From positions 297,764-361,763 of the forward strand of contig CADEFU010000001.1 in assembly GCA_902826695.1 (NCBI GenBank): a DNA stretch of 64,000 bases, written 5' to 3'. Below the pieces are notes generated by a model. The model did not search any database, was not told the DNA's origin, and saw only the letters and a list, made by a program, of their open reading frames with translations. Below, piece by piece: positions 1 through 7,658 of the stretch. Within the stretch, counting starts at the first letter, position 1, and every line of letters starts with the position of its first letter. The stretch comes from an uncultured Alphaproteobacteria bacterium. GTDB taxonomy: Bacteria; Pseudomonadota; Alphaproteobacteria; Micropepsales; Micropepsaceae. The position numbers and the translations under genes are program-made.

Positions 1-514
1 CTTCCAGGCTCTTGTCGAAGCCATCCAGGCGGGAAGTGAGCACGGCCATTGCGAAGGGCGTGCAGAGCATGATGTGGCCGATCGTGATCGTGAAGAGACC
101 GAGCGGAATGAAGAGCGTGTTGACCAGGATCAGAAGCGCGATGCCCAGCATGATCTCCGGGATGAAGAGCGGCATCATGATGAGACCGGTGACGACGTTC
201 TGGCCCGGCATGCGGTAGCGGGTCACCGCTTTCGCGCCTAGGAGGCCCAGAATTGTCGCCGTAACCGAGGCTATGGCGCCGACCTGGAGGCTCGCGGTAA
301 GGGCGCGCAGCATGTCTTGGTCGGCGAAGGCTTGCTCGTACCACTTGGTGGTGAAGCCTTTCAGCGGAAACGTGACGAAGATCGAGTCGTTGAAAGAGAA
401 GACTGGAAGGAACAGAACGGGGACGTAAAGAAACAGCAGGTAGGCGAGCGCAAAGATGGCGAGAAAGCCACCGGGGTCGCCCATACGTTTGGCTGCGCGG
501 GTCGGCTTGGTCAT
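1..514 (-). CDS. potC: ABC transporter permease, PotC/PotI type (partial, 3' end outside window)
   Basis: This is the N-terminal 171 residues of a binding-protein-dependent inner-membrane permease; the stop lies beyond base 1. The product starts MTKPTRAAKRMG, has a first membrane helix (LAIFALAYLLFLYVPVLFL), then the PotC-like stretch FSFNDSIFVTFPLKGFTTKW, and further helices. That stretch is typical of the second permease of spermidine/putrescine importers, which pairs with PotB, the PotA ATPase and PotD. Its ATG overlaps the stop of the upstream permease (ATGA at 511-514), so the two are translationally coupled. The substrate is inferred from family only; opine or other polyamine-like solutes are possible. 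Confidence 0.85.
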   Translation of the reverse strand, partial: MTKPTRAAKRMGDPGGFLAIFALAYLLFLYVPVLFLPVFSFNDSIFVTFPLKGFTTKWYEQAFADQDMLRALTASLQVGAIASVTATILGLLGAKAVTRYRMPGQNVVTGLIMMPLFIPEIMLGIALLILVNTLFIPLGLFTITIGHIMLCTPFAMAVLTSRLDGFDKSLE

Positions 515-1428
515 CGGATCTGCCTCACGGCGAGCTGCATGGCGGTCACGAAGAGCATGACAAGGATGCCGACAGCGGCCATCGACGACAGCGCGAGCGC
601 CGCGCCCAGCGGCCAATCGCCGACCTTTAAGAACAGCACTTGGATCGAGTAGGCGATCATCTGGCCGGTCGGGCCGCCGACGAGCTGCGGCGTGACGTAG
701 TCGCCGGTGGTGGGCACGAAAATGAGAAGGGATGCGCCGATCACGCCGGGGAGCGAGAGCGGGAATGTCACGCGCCAAAACCTTGCCCAAGCGCCGTCGC
801 CGAGGTCGGCCGCCGCCTCAAGGAGTGTGCGGTCGATCTTTTCGAGCGAGACGTAGATCGGCAGGATCGCGAAGGCCGCGTAGGCGTGGGCGAGCGTGAT
901 GACGACGGCGGTTTGGTTGTAGAGCAGGAACTCCAGCGGCTCTTGGATCACGCCCAACGTCATCAATCCGGAGTTGATGACGCCGTTGAACCCCAAGATC
1001 ACTTTCCACGCGAAGGCGCGCAGCAGGTAGCTGGTCCAGAACGGAATGGTGAGGAGGATGAGCCAGACGAACTTGTACTTCTTCACGCCGAACGCGACGT
1101 AGTACGCCATGGGGTAGGCGAGGCCGACGGTCACGAGTGTCACGAGGCTCGACGTGCCGATCGTGCGCCAGAAGATGTCGTGGTAGCTCTGCTTGCCGAG
1201 GACGTCGTTGTAGCGGTCGGTGGTGAACGTCGTGTCCACCTGCAGGCCGACTTGGGTCCAAAACGAATAGACGACGAGCAGGATCAAGGGGGCCGCCAGC
1301 AGGATCACCATTGTGATCATGACCGGCGAGAGCAACACGTAGCCTTTCGCGGCATCGGAGCGCAGATAGAATGCGCGGAGCCGGTCGAAGAACCCGGGTG
1401 CGGTGCTGGGCGCAGAACTAGCCGTCAA
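511..1428 (-). CDS. potB: ABC transporter permease, PotB/PotH type
   Basis: A 305-residue inner-membrane permease with six predicted helices. The N-terminal segment (SDAAKGYVLLSPVMITMVIL) and the cytoplasmic EAA-type loop (LLEAAADLGDGAWARFWRVT), which contacts the ATPase, are characteristic of PotB/PotH. It should form a heterodimer with the downstream PotC-like protein and import polyamines into the cytoplasm. The start is TTG at 1428, supported by GGGGAG four bases upstream. The ATPase and binding-protein genes are not in the window, and what lies directly upstream is a regulator remnant, so they may sit beyond base 1. The polyamine link fits speE/speD 4 kb away but is inference. Confidence 0.9.
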   Translation of the reverse strand: MTASSAPSTAPGFFDRLRAFYLRSDAAKGYVLLSPVMITMVILLAAPLILLVVYSFWTQVGLQVDTTFTTDRYNDVLGKQSYHDIFWRTIGTSSLVTLVTVGLAYPMAYYVAFGVKKYKFVWLILLTIPFWTSYLLRAFAWKVILGFNGVINSGLMTLGVIQEPLEFLLYNQTAVVITLAHAYAAFAILPIYVSLEKIDRTLLEAAADLGDGAWARFWRVTFPLSLPGVIGASLLIFVPTTGDYVTPQLVGGPTGQMIAYSIQVLFLKVGDWPLGAALALSSMAAVGILVMLFVTAMQLAVRQIR

Positions 1429-1708
1429 GGTACTCCCCGTGCGGCCCGGTTCTTGAGCCTGACGGGTGCATCTTGAGAGAAAGCGGCCAATCCCGCAACT
1501 GGTCGAAATCGGGGGTGGTTAAGGCTCTGGCGGCCTTGTCGAGCCGTTGGCGTAACACGAAATGCGGGAGTGGCTCGCCATGCGACTCCATCAGCTGTTG
1601 TAGGTAGCCCTCGGTGATGCCGACCGGCGCGGCTACAGTTTTGCCGTGGACTTGGGGGCCCCCGGGGCCGCGTTCGATCTTGCCCAAACGTTTAGATGTC
1701 GCGTCCAA
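1418..1708 (-). pseudogene. remnant of AraC-family regulator DNA-binding domain
   Basis: An open frame of 96 codons whose middle looks like the first helix-turn-helix of an AraC-family C-terminal domain: VGITEGYLQQLMESHGEPL followed by HFVLRQRLDKAARALTTP. Intact AraC proteins continue with the second HTH and a sensor domain, but here the frame goes from DFDQLRDW into unrelated sequence and runs into the start of the permease gene. No N-terminal sensor region is visible. I read it as a 3'-truncated relic; a short stand-alone HTH protein is the alternative. It overlaps the permease start by 11 bases, which argues against an independent functional gene. Confidence 0.45.
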
Positions 1709-1893
1709 CCAGCGGCAGCAGACGTCGCGATGATCTACTGGGGACGCAAAAGCCTAGGAAAACCCCAGCAGTTCCGGACGTGTCAACGAATTGGCAACCA
1801 GCGCCGGAAACCACGATTTAAGGCGGCCTGTGGCACTCTTTCAGGTCTGAAAGCGCGCACAAAAGCCAGCGCGGGCGTGGGGTGTATTTCACG

Positions 1894-3528
1894 ATGACCG
1901 GCAAGCTCGGCCACTATACAGCCGTGTTGGCCCTCCTCGTGGTCGCGATCGTCGCGATCGCGGTGGGCCTGCTTGCTTATGTTTTGGATTCATCGGCAAA
2001 CCGTCTCGACAAGCAGCAGTTGGCGACGCAGACGCTAATCGTGAAGTCGGTCGTGCGGCGGCAGCTCGCGAAGCTCGAATCGAACGTGACAGACTATGCG
2101 CTCTGGGACGACATGTACGACCGGTTCGCCGGCAAGCCAGATCCGCAGTGGGACATAGAGAATCTTGGGCCCTTCGCCGCGCCGACGTTTCAGTTAGAGC
2201 ATATTGCCGTGCTTTCGGCGGATGGCACGCTTGTTTACGACTACGATCGCGGCAGTGCACCGATGGACGGGAAGGATCGTGCGCGGCTCGCGCGTTTGAC
2301 GGTGCCGTTGATCGATCGTGCGCGGCGGGGCGACATGAGGGCCATCACGGGCGTCTTCGAGTTTGCCGGGCAGGCGCACTATCTTGCGGCGCATCCGATT
2401 TGGGTGGGGAGTGAGAAGCGCGAGGCCGGAAATGAACGACCGAACTTTGCGCTGGTCTATCTAAAGGCGCTGGATCGGGCGTACCTGGCCGGTGCCGCCG
2501 GCGACTTTGACTTGCGCGGATTGCATGTCGATCGTAGTGCGCCGATGGTGATGCTGGATGCGCCGGCGGGAGAGCCGGCGATGTTCGGGCTAAGCTGGCA
2601 GCCCTCGCAAGGCGGGCGGCAGTTCGTTGCCGACTCGACGAGACTGTTGTTGGCGGCGGCGCCTATCGTCGCGCTGCTGTTAATTGGGCTGGCGTTTGGG
2701 TGGGCGGGGATTGTCAACCAGGCGCGCGACAGCGAAGTGCGCTCCACAGAGGCGCGCGCGAAGGCGGCGGAAGACACCAGCCGGGCGAAGAGTCTGTTCA
2801 TCGCCAGCATGAGCCACGAATTTCGTACCCCGTTGAACGCGATCAATGGCTTTGCGGAGTGTTTGAAGGGCGATGTGCTCGCGCTCGGCATGCCGGAAAA
2901 GTACAAGGAGTATGCCGCCGACATTCAGGCCAGCGGTCAGCACTTGCTCAGGATCGTGAACAACTTGCTGCTGTTCTCGAAGATCGAGGCCAACCAACAT
3001 GAGGCGCGTCTCGAGGCGGTAAGCCTTGGTGAGGAAACGACCTCTGCGATGCGCATGCTGAACATATTGGCGCAGCAACGCGGCGTTCGCTTGGCGACCG
3101 CGGAGGTTCCGGCGAAGCTGCTGGTGCTCGCCGATCCGCAGTCATTGGCGCAGATCATCGTCAATGTGGTTGGCAATGCGCTGAAGTTCTCGCCGCGCGA
3201 CAGCGAGGTCAGGATCGAACTTGCGGTTTTGCGTGAGCTTGGTGCGTGCGATCTGCGTGTCGTCGATCAAGGGTGCGGCATTCCCGAGAAGACACTGTTG
3301 CAGCTCGGTCAGCCGTTTGTGCAGGCTGACGGGGTCTATACACGGCGCGAGCAAGGCACGGGACTTGGACTTGCGATCTGTCTGAAGCTGGCGGCGCAGA
3401 TGGGAGCACGGCTGCTGATCGACAGCATCGAGGGTCAAGGCACGACCGTGACGCTGCGTCTCCCGCTTGCCGACCCATCGGCGATCGAGCCGGCTTCGCC
3501 CGAACGCCTTGCGGTTGCCGCAGCTTAG
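1894..3528 (+). CDS. membrane sensor histidine kinase with CHASE4-like domain
   Basis: A 544-residue hybrid-free sensor kinase. Two membrane helices (about 9-31 and 251-275) bracket a periplasmic domain whose start, LESNVTDYALWDDMYDRFAG, matches the CHASE4 ligand-sensing family. The HisKA segment has SMSHEFRTPLN with phosphoacceptor His308, followed by the ATPase motifs N (GNALKFSPRDSEV), G1 (DQGCGIPEKT) and G2 (GTGLGLAICLKLAAQMG). It autophosphorylates in response to an unknown extracellular signal. No response regulator is adjacent, so it is an orphan kinase. A GTG four codons upstream (1882) is an alternative start; the ATG at 1894 is preferred but the ribosome site does not decide clearly. 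Confidence 0.9.
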   Translation: MTGKLGHYTAVLALLVVAIVAIAVGLLAYVLDSSANRLDKQQLATQTLIVKSVVRRQLAKLESNVTDYALWDDMYDRFAGKPDPQWDIENLGPFAAPTFQLEHIAVLSADGTLVYDYDRGSAPMDGKDRARLARLTVPLIDRARRGDMRAITGVFEFAGQAHYLAAHPIWVGSEKREAGNERPNFALVYLKALDRAYLAGAAGDFDLRGLHVDRSAPMVMLDAPAGEPAMFGLSWQPSQGGRQFVADSTRLLLAAAPIVALLLIGLAFGWAGIVNQARDSEVRSTEARAKAAEDTSRAKSLFIASMSHEFRTPLNAINGFAECLKGDVLALGMPEKYKEYAADIQASGQHLLRIVNNLLLFSKIEANQHEARLEAVSLGEETTSAMRMLNILAQQRGVRLATAEVPAKLLVLADPQSLAQIIVNVVGNALKFSPRDSEVRIELAVLRELGACDLRVVDQGCGIPEKTLLQLGQPFVQADGVYTRREQGTGLGLAICLKLAAQMGARLLIDSIEGQGTTVTLRLPLADPSAIEPASPERLAVAAA

Positions 3529-3591
3529 CGACAGGTAATTGACGATCGGCTGCCGCTGTGGCTCATGCGGGCGACAACGGAGGCCGTACCC

Positions 3592-4242
3592 ATGAAGCTC
3601 TATGACTCGAAACTTTCGCCTTACGCGAACCGCGTGCGTTTGCAGCTCTATCTGAAAGGCATCGATGCGCAGCTGATCGACGTGCCGCAGGGCGGGTCGC
3701 ATACGGCGGACTATGCGAAAATGAATCCGCTGGAGAAGATTCCGACGCTCGACGACGGCGGGTTTTATGTGCCGGAGTCCGGGGTGATCGGCGAGTATAT
3801 CGAGGATACGCGGCCGACGCCTTCGCTCAGGCCTGCCGACGCGAAGGAACGCGTGCGGATGCGCGTGATGTTCAACATCGCCGACCAGTACATCCTGAAC
3901 CCGCTCTTCGAACTGTTCGAGCAGATCGACCCGAAGGTGCGCAACGCGAAGGTCGTCGACGAGCAGTTGACCGAACTCGCCAAGGGCCTCAAAGGGCTTG
4001 AGCATTTCGTTTCGCCGGGCAAGTACGCGATGGGCGCCAACGCGTCGCTGGCTGATTGCGCACTCGTGCCGTCGCTGTTCTTTGTCGTCGGAATCGGGCC
4101 GATGCTGGGGCAGCCAGACTTGCTGGCGGCGACGCCGAAGGTGAAGGCCTATTGGGGCGCGGTGCAGGCCGATCCGTCGGTCATGAAGGTGATCGCAGAG
4201 ATGCAGGCTGCGCTGGTCGCTTACATGAGTCAGCCGCGCTAA
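3592..4242 (+). CDS. glutathione S-transferase family protein
   Basis: A 216-residue protein with an N-terminal thioredoxin-fold half (MKLYDSKLSPYANRVRLQL) and a helical C-terminal half. The signature Pro-Glu-Ser (VPESGVIGEYIED) is the glutathione-binding segment. The family conjugates or reduces electrophilic substrates with glutathione, or acts as maleylacetoacetate isomerase or stringent starvation protein relatives; the exact substrate cannot be told. The start is the ATG at 3592 with GGAGG nine bases upstream; an upstream in-frame ATG at 3565 adds nothing recognisable. The HAD phosphatase follows 17 bases downstream and is probably co-transcribed. Confidence 0.9.
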   Translation: MKLYDSKLSPYANRVRLQLYLKGIDAQLIDVPQGGSHTADYAKMNPLEKIPTLDDGGFYVPESGVIGEYIEDTRPTPSLRPADAKERVRMRVMFNIADQYILNPLFELFEQIDPKVRNAKVVDEQLTELAKGLKGLEHFVSPGKYAMGANASLADCALVPSLFFVVGIGPMLGQPDLLAATPKVKAYWGAVQADPSVMKVIAEMQAALVAYMSQPR

Positions 4243-4259
4243 GCCGATACGCCGCCCGC

Positions 4260-4967
4260 ATGATACTCCCGCGCGCGATACTGTTCGATCTCGACGACAC
4301 GATCATCTCGGCCTATGCGCGGCCGCTCGTGGCGTGGGGGAAGGTGGCGCGGGAGTTTGCGGGCGCGTTGGCGCCGCGTGATCCGCAGTCCGCGGCGGAG
4401 GCGATTGCCGCCGAAGCGATGGCGTTCTGGGGGGACGCGGAGCGCGATCATTCTGTTTGGCGGCTACGGTTGCTGGAGGCGCGCCGGCTGATCGTGGCGG
4501 CGGCGCTGCCGACCTATGATCGTGCGTTGACGGATGCGATGGCGGAGCGGTTCACGCGGTTGCGCGACGAAGAGATGTATCTGTTTCCAGGTGCGGTCGA
4601 GACGCTCCAAGAATTGCGCCGGCAGGGTGTTCTTATGGCGCTGATCACGAATGGGGCAGGTGAGGTGCAGCGCGCGAAGATCGAGCGGTTCGCGCTGGCG
4701 GCGCATTTCCATCACGTGCAGATCGAGGGCGAGCACGGGTTTGGGAAGCCGGAAGAGCGAGCGTATCGGCACGCGCTTGGCTCGCTTGGTGTTGGCGCGG
4801 CGGAGACGTGGATGGTGGGCGATAATCTCGAGTGGGAAGTCGCTGCGCCGCAGCGGCTTGGCATCTACGCGATTTGGTATGACGGCGAGGGGAAGGGCCT
4901 GCCGGCGAACGCACCGGCGCGGCCAGATCGGATTATTACGTCGCTGCGTGAGTTGTTGCCCCGCTAG
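4260..4967 (+). CDS. HAD-superfamily hydrolase (phosphatase-like)
   Basis: A 235-residue cytoplasmic HAD hydrolase. Motif I is LFDLDDTIIS (nucleophile Asp10, acid/base Asp12), motif II is LITNGAG, the lysine motif is GFGKPE and motif IV is MVGDNLEWEV. The helical cap lies between motifs I and II, as in the YjjG/L-2-haloacid dehalogenase-like subfamily. It most likely dephosphorylates a small phosphometabolite. The start is the ATG at 4260, 17 bases after the GST stop. A stem-loop directly after the stop separates it from convergent speE. Substrate unknown. Confidence 0.9.
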   Translation: MILPRAILFDLDDTIISAYARPLVAWGKVAREFAGALAPRDPQSAAEAIAAEAMAFWGDAERDHSVWRLRLLEARRLIVAAALPTYDRALTDAMAERFTRLRDEEMYLFPGAVETLQELRRQGVLMALITNGAGEVQRAKIERFALAAHFHHVQIEGEHGFGKPEERAYRHALGSLGVGAAETWMVGDNLEWEVAAPQRLGIYAIWYDGEGKGLPANAPARPDRIITSLRELLPR

Positions 4968-4968
4968 C

Positions 4969-4991
4969 CGCTCCCCCTTTGAGGGGGAGCG
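4969..4991 (+). terminator. stem-loop between convergent HAD and speE genes
   Basis: A perfect 9-bp inverted repeat (CGCTCCCCC, five-base loop TTTGA, GGGGGAGCG) starting one base after the HAD stop. It lies between two convergent genes and could stop transcription from both sides. There is only a weak T-rich stretch after it, so it may be a bidirectional or Rho-assisted terminator. Confidence 0.6.
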
Positions 4992-5003
4992 TTGCTTCTT
5001 CAG

Positions 5004-5867
5004 TTACCCTTTCACCAACCGTTCGATCCACGCCGGGAGCGCGAAGGCGGCGCGGTGGACGGCGGGGGTGTAGTAGTCCGTCTTCAGCCGAGCCGCGTTG
5101 AACGCAGCGTCCAAACCTTGCCACTTGGCCGGGTCGCCAAGGATCGCGTCGTTCGAAACCCAGGTGAGCGCCATGAAGCCGCCGATGTAGCTCGGCACCA
5201 CCGCGAGGTAGACGCCGCAATAGCGGAACGTGCGCTGCATTTGCTTCAGCGTGTCGACCAGTTCCTCCGGTTGGAAAAAGGGCACTCCGTTCTGAAATAC
5301 GGCGAAGCCGCCGGGGGCGAGCGCCTTGGCGATGCGCTCATAGAACGTGTCACCGAACAGCACTTCGGCCGGGCCCACGGGGTCGGGGCGGTCGGCGATG
5401 ATAAGGTCGAAGCGGCCGTGGCTCGACTTGTCCGCCAGGAACACGAACGCATCTTCGATTTGGATCTTGAGGCGCGGGTCGGCGAAGGCGGCAGCGTTTA
5501 TCTCGCTCAAGTGCTGCCGCGACAAATCGACCACCCGCTCGTCGATTTCGACGTTGAAAACGGTTTTGACGCCGCGGTGCTTAAGCGCTTCTTCGGCGAT
5601 GGCGATGTCGCCGCCGCCGACGATCATGACCTCTTTCACCTGCCCATGTTCGAGCATCGGAACGTGCGTCAGCATCTCGGAGTAACCGCACTCGTCGCGC
5701 GTCGTCAGCTGGACGATGTCGTCGAGCACGAGCACGCGCCCGTTGCGCTTCGTGTCGAAGATCTTGATGTCCTGAAAACGGCTCTTTTCCGACACTATCG
5801 GCTTGCCTTCGAGCTCGATCGTCTGAGCGAAGCCGGGGTGAAGTTTCTCCAGAAAAGTGTTCGTCAT
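5004..5867 (-). CDS. speE: spermidine synthase-type aminopropyltransferase
   Basis: A 287-residue polyamine aminopropyltransferase that moves the aminopropyl group of decarboxylated S-adenosylmethionine onto putrescine or a related diamine. The N-terminal beta domain is followed by a Rossmann-like methyltransferase fold with MIVGGGDIAIAEEAL (residues 81-95), EIDE 107-110, EDA 138-140 and the gate/catalytic loop ADRPDPVGPAE (catalytic Asp159). The usual GGGDGG is GGGDIA here. The start is the ATG at 5867, preceded by AAGGAG; the in-frame start at 5936 lacks such support. It is divergent from the AdoMet decarboxylase gene that makes its co-substrate. Product chain length (spermidine, norspermidine) cannot be told. 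Confidence 0.95.
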   Translation of the reverse strand: MTNTFLEKLHPGFAQTIELEGKPIVSEKSRFQDIKIFDTKRNGRVLVLDDIVQLTTRDECGYSEMLTHVPMLEHGQVKEVMIVGGGDIAIAEEALKHRGVKTVFNVEIDERVVDLSRQHLSEINAAAFADPRLKIQIEDAFVFLADKSSHGRFDLIIADRPDPVGPAEVLFGDTFYERIAKALAPGGFAVFQNGVPFFQPEELVDTLKQMQRTFRYCGVYLAVVPSYIGGFMALTWVSNDAILGDPAKWQGLDAAFNAARLKTDYYTPAVHRAAFALPAWIERLVKG

Positions 5868-6204
5868 CGGCGTCGGCTCCTTAAGGTGTCGAAGGGTGAA
5901 GAGAGCGTCGAAGAGAGGCGCGCGCGGCGCGCTCAAGGTGCTCGAAAGGCGCGCTCATATAGTGCCGCCGCGATGCGCGCGCAACGTCGCACGTTTTGCT
6001 TCGCGCCGTGCGGATGCATCAGCTAAACAAAAAGTTAGCCACGCGGGTCCAAAAAATCTTGCATGGGGGCCGCGCATTCCTATATTTCGCCCCCTCCGCA
6101 GTTTCGGGTGTGAATCACCAAGAGGCGGGCTTTGGCGGCGTGAGTTCCACGCCACTTGGTCACCCGCAAGGTGCATCTGTTTTTTTGTTTCGGAGAGGTG
6201 CCAG
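5868..6204. promoter_or_regulatory. divergent speE/speD promoter region with structured speD leader
   Basis: A 337-base gap between the divergent polyamine genes, with no gene in it. On the plus strand it contains two nested structures. GGGGGC at 6065-6070 pairs with GCCCCC at 6089-6094. A long imperfect hairpin spans 6105-6166: CGGGTG/CACCCG outer stem, ACCAAG/CTTGGT middle stem, and GGCGTG/CACGCC inner stem with loop AGTTC. The second ends 38 bases before the speD start, just before a T-rich run and the ribosome site GGAGAGG. This looks like a regulatory leader, perhaps responding to polyamines or AdoMet. I could not match it to a named riboswitch. Confidence 0.5.
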
Positions 6205-6690
6205 ATGGCTCTTCCTGCACGCAAAAGAGCGGCTGTCGAAGTAACGCAGTTCCCCGTGAACCGCGCCAGAACGAAGTCCGTTCCGGCTCCAATTCCACTC
6301 GTGGAAGCGGACGAAGACCGTAAAGACTATTTTATCACCCGCAACGGCGTGACGTTTGCGGGCAGCCACTTGATCCTCGACCTGTGGGACGCCCACGATC
6401 TGGACGATGAAGCCAAGATCGAAAAGGCGCTCAAGGACGCGGTGACGGCTGCCGGCGCCACGCTTCTGCACATCCACCTGCACAAGTTCGAGCCGAACGG
6501 CGGCGTGTCGGGCGTGGCGGTTCTCTCCGAGAGCCACATCTCCGTGCACACCTGGCCGGAGAAGGGCTTTGCCGCCTTCGACGTGTTCATGTGCGGTGCG
6601 GCTCAGCCGACGAAGACGATCGCCGTGCTCGAGGCGGCGTTTCGCCCGAAGCGCGTGGTTGTCGGCGAGCACAAGCGCGGGATCGTGTAA
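6205..6690 (+). CDS. speD: S-adenosylmethionine decarboxylase proenzyme
   Basis: A 161-residue bacterial-type AdoMet decarboxylase, a pyruvoyl enzyme that makes the aminopropyl donor for SpeE. The self-cleavage site is LSESHISVHTWPE: cleavage before Ser110 would produce the pyruvoyl group, and His/Cys (FMCGAA) processing residues are present. Compared with the usual 120-130 residues, it carries about 40 extra N-terminal residues before the conserved start of the fold (GSHLILDLWDAH). Codons 2-10 of this extension are repeated exactly in intergenic DNA 1.4 kb away. The start is ATG at 6205 with GGAGAGG upstream. A strong terminator follows. Confidence 0.95.
   Translation: MALPARKRAAVEVTQFPVNRARTKSVPAPIPLVEADEDRKDYFITRNGVTFAGSHLILDLWDAHDLDDEAKIEKALKDAVTAAGATLLHIHLHKFEPNGGVSGVAVLSESHISVHTWPEKGFAAFDVFMCGAAQPTKTIAVLEAAFRPKRVVVGEHKRGIV
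6208..6233 (+). repeat. 26-bp direct repeat, copy 1 (inside speD)
   Basis: Bases 6208-6233 are identical to 7604-7629. The unit contains a hairpin, GCTCTT ... AAGAGC, with an 11-base spacer. Here it encodes residues 2-10 of SpeD, in the non-conserved N-terminal extension. Confidence 0.85.
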
Positions 6691-6721
6691 GCGACCTGCA
6701 GCGGTGGAGACGCCTTAAGAG

Positions 6722-6750
6722 CCGCCCGGTGATGAGCCGGGCGGTTTTTT
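6722..6750 (+). terminator. Rho-independent terminator after speD
   Basis: CCGCCCGG and CCGGGCGG form a perfect 8-bp stem around a seven-base loop (TGATGAG), followed immediately by six T residues. It is 31 bases after the speD stop. Confidence 0.9.
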
Positions 6751-6907
6751 GTTGCCGAATCGGCAAGAGTTTTCTGCGAGTTTGCCGGAGTGGGTGTCTT
6801 AGCCTTGCTGCGCTCCAGTCTTGGCGACCTTGATCTTCCGTGGAAATCGGAATTTCCATTGGAGTGAAAGTGAGCGTTACCGGCTCCGTGAGCCAAAGGG
6901 TCGTACC

Positions 6908-7477
6908 GTGGCATCAGATTTGTTTGTTGGGCGCTTGGACGAGTTTGACGCGGTTCAAGTCGAGAGTGTCGCGAAGCGGCTCGGCATCGGTGTTAGTGCC
7001 GCTTGGCGGGATTGTGCGAACGGCATCGCCTCCATCTCGGTGATGAATGTCGCGTCTCTAAGCCTCTTCAATCAGTACGCTGCAGGCTTGGAGGGACTTG
7101 CAGGTGCCGATGCGATGGGCCGGACGAGGTTTTTGAACCTGCCGTGGTGGCTCGCGAGCTTGTGGTTGCCGCTTTCGTTCGAACCGCTTCGCGAGCCGCT
7201 GTCCCGCGATGACCCTGTGTTCGTCGGGAGTTGCCAGCAGCTACTTGCGGAACTCACAGAGATTCGGCGGCTCTCTACGCTTGATCTCGGAAGCGTTCCT
7301 GATGAGTATCATGTCATGCGCGCGAACTACGCCGAATGGTGGAAGGGCTTGCTCGATCCCAACCATGCGCAGGAACCGTATTCGGAGGCAGATACTATCC
7401 GGTGGATTTGGCGCGGCCTCCACGACGGCGCGCAGCTGGCGGTGCAGCACGACGCGCCCCTTCAACTCGCAGCGTGA
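6908..7477 (+). CDS. protein of unknown function
   Basis: I do not recognise this protein. From the GTG at 6908 it has 189 residues (VASDLFVGRLDEFDAVQ...); the frame is open upstream to an ATG at 6821, but the ribosome-like AAAGGG and the loss of protein-like composition upstream favour 6908. It is soluble, rich in Trp/Leu in the second half (FLNLPWWLASLWLPLSF), without a signal peptide or a clear motif. The hydrophobic tryptophan-rich patch is not long enough to be convincing as a membrane helix. It is flanked by the speD terminator and a 180-base non-coding stretch and appears monocistronic. Confidence 0.6.
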   Translation: MASDLFVGRLDEFDAVQVESVAKRLGIGVSAAWRDCANGIASISVMNVASLSLFNQYAAGLEGLAGADAMGRTRFLNLPWWLASLWLPLSFEPLREPLSRDDPVFVGSCQQLLAELTEIRRLSTLDLGSVPDEYHVMRANYAEWWKGLLDPNHAQEPYSEADTIRWIWRGLHDGAQLAVQHDAPLQLAA

Positions 7478-7603
7478 CCAGTGGCTTGATTTTACAAGTT
7501 GCGCGCCAGCGAATCTCTCTGGGGTGACCACGGGAGTATCCTCTCGAAGACAATCTCGGCGAATGGGTCATTGCGTGCCAGTCAAACCCACTTAGGGAAA
7601 ATC

Positions 7604-7629
7604 GCTCTTCCTGCACGCAAAAGAGCGGC
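7604..7629 (+). repeat. 26-bp direct repeat, copy 2 (intergenic)
   Basis: Exact copy of the speD-internal 26-mer at 6208-6233, here in the non-coding stretch 7478-7658 downstream of the unknown gene and convergent with the LuxR-type gene. It carries the same GCTCTT/AAGAGC hairpin arms. Confidence 0.85.
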
Positions 7630-7658
7630 GAGCGCCGGCCGAGTCACAATCTCTAAAG

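Noticed and set aside
640-1476. 278-codon plus-strand frame across the potB permease
   Set aside because: Antisense to a clear ABC permease and composed of charged low-complexity residues.
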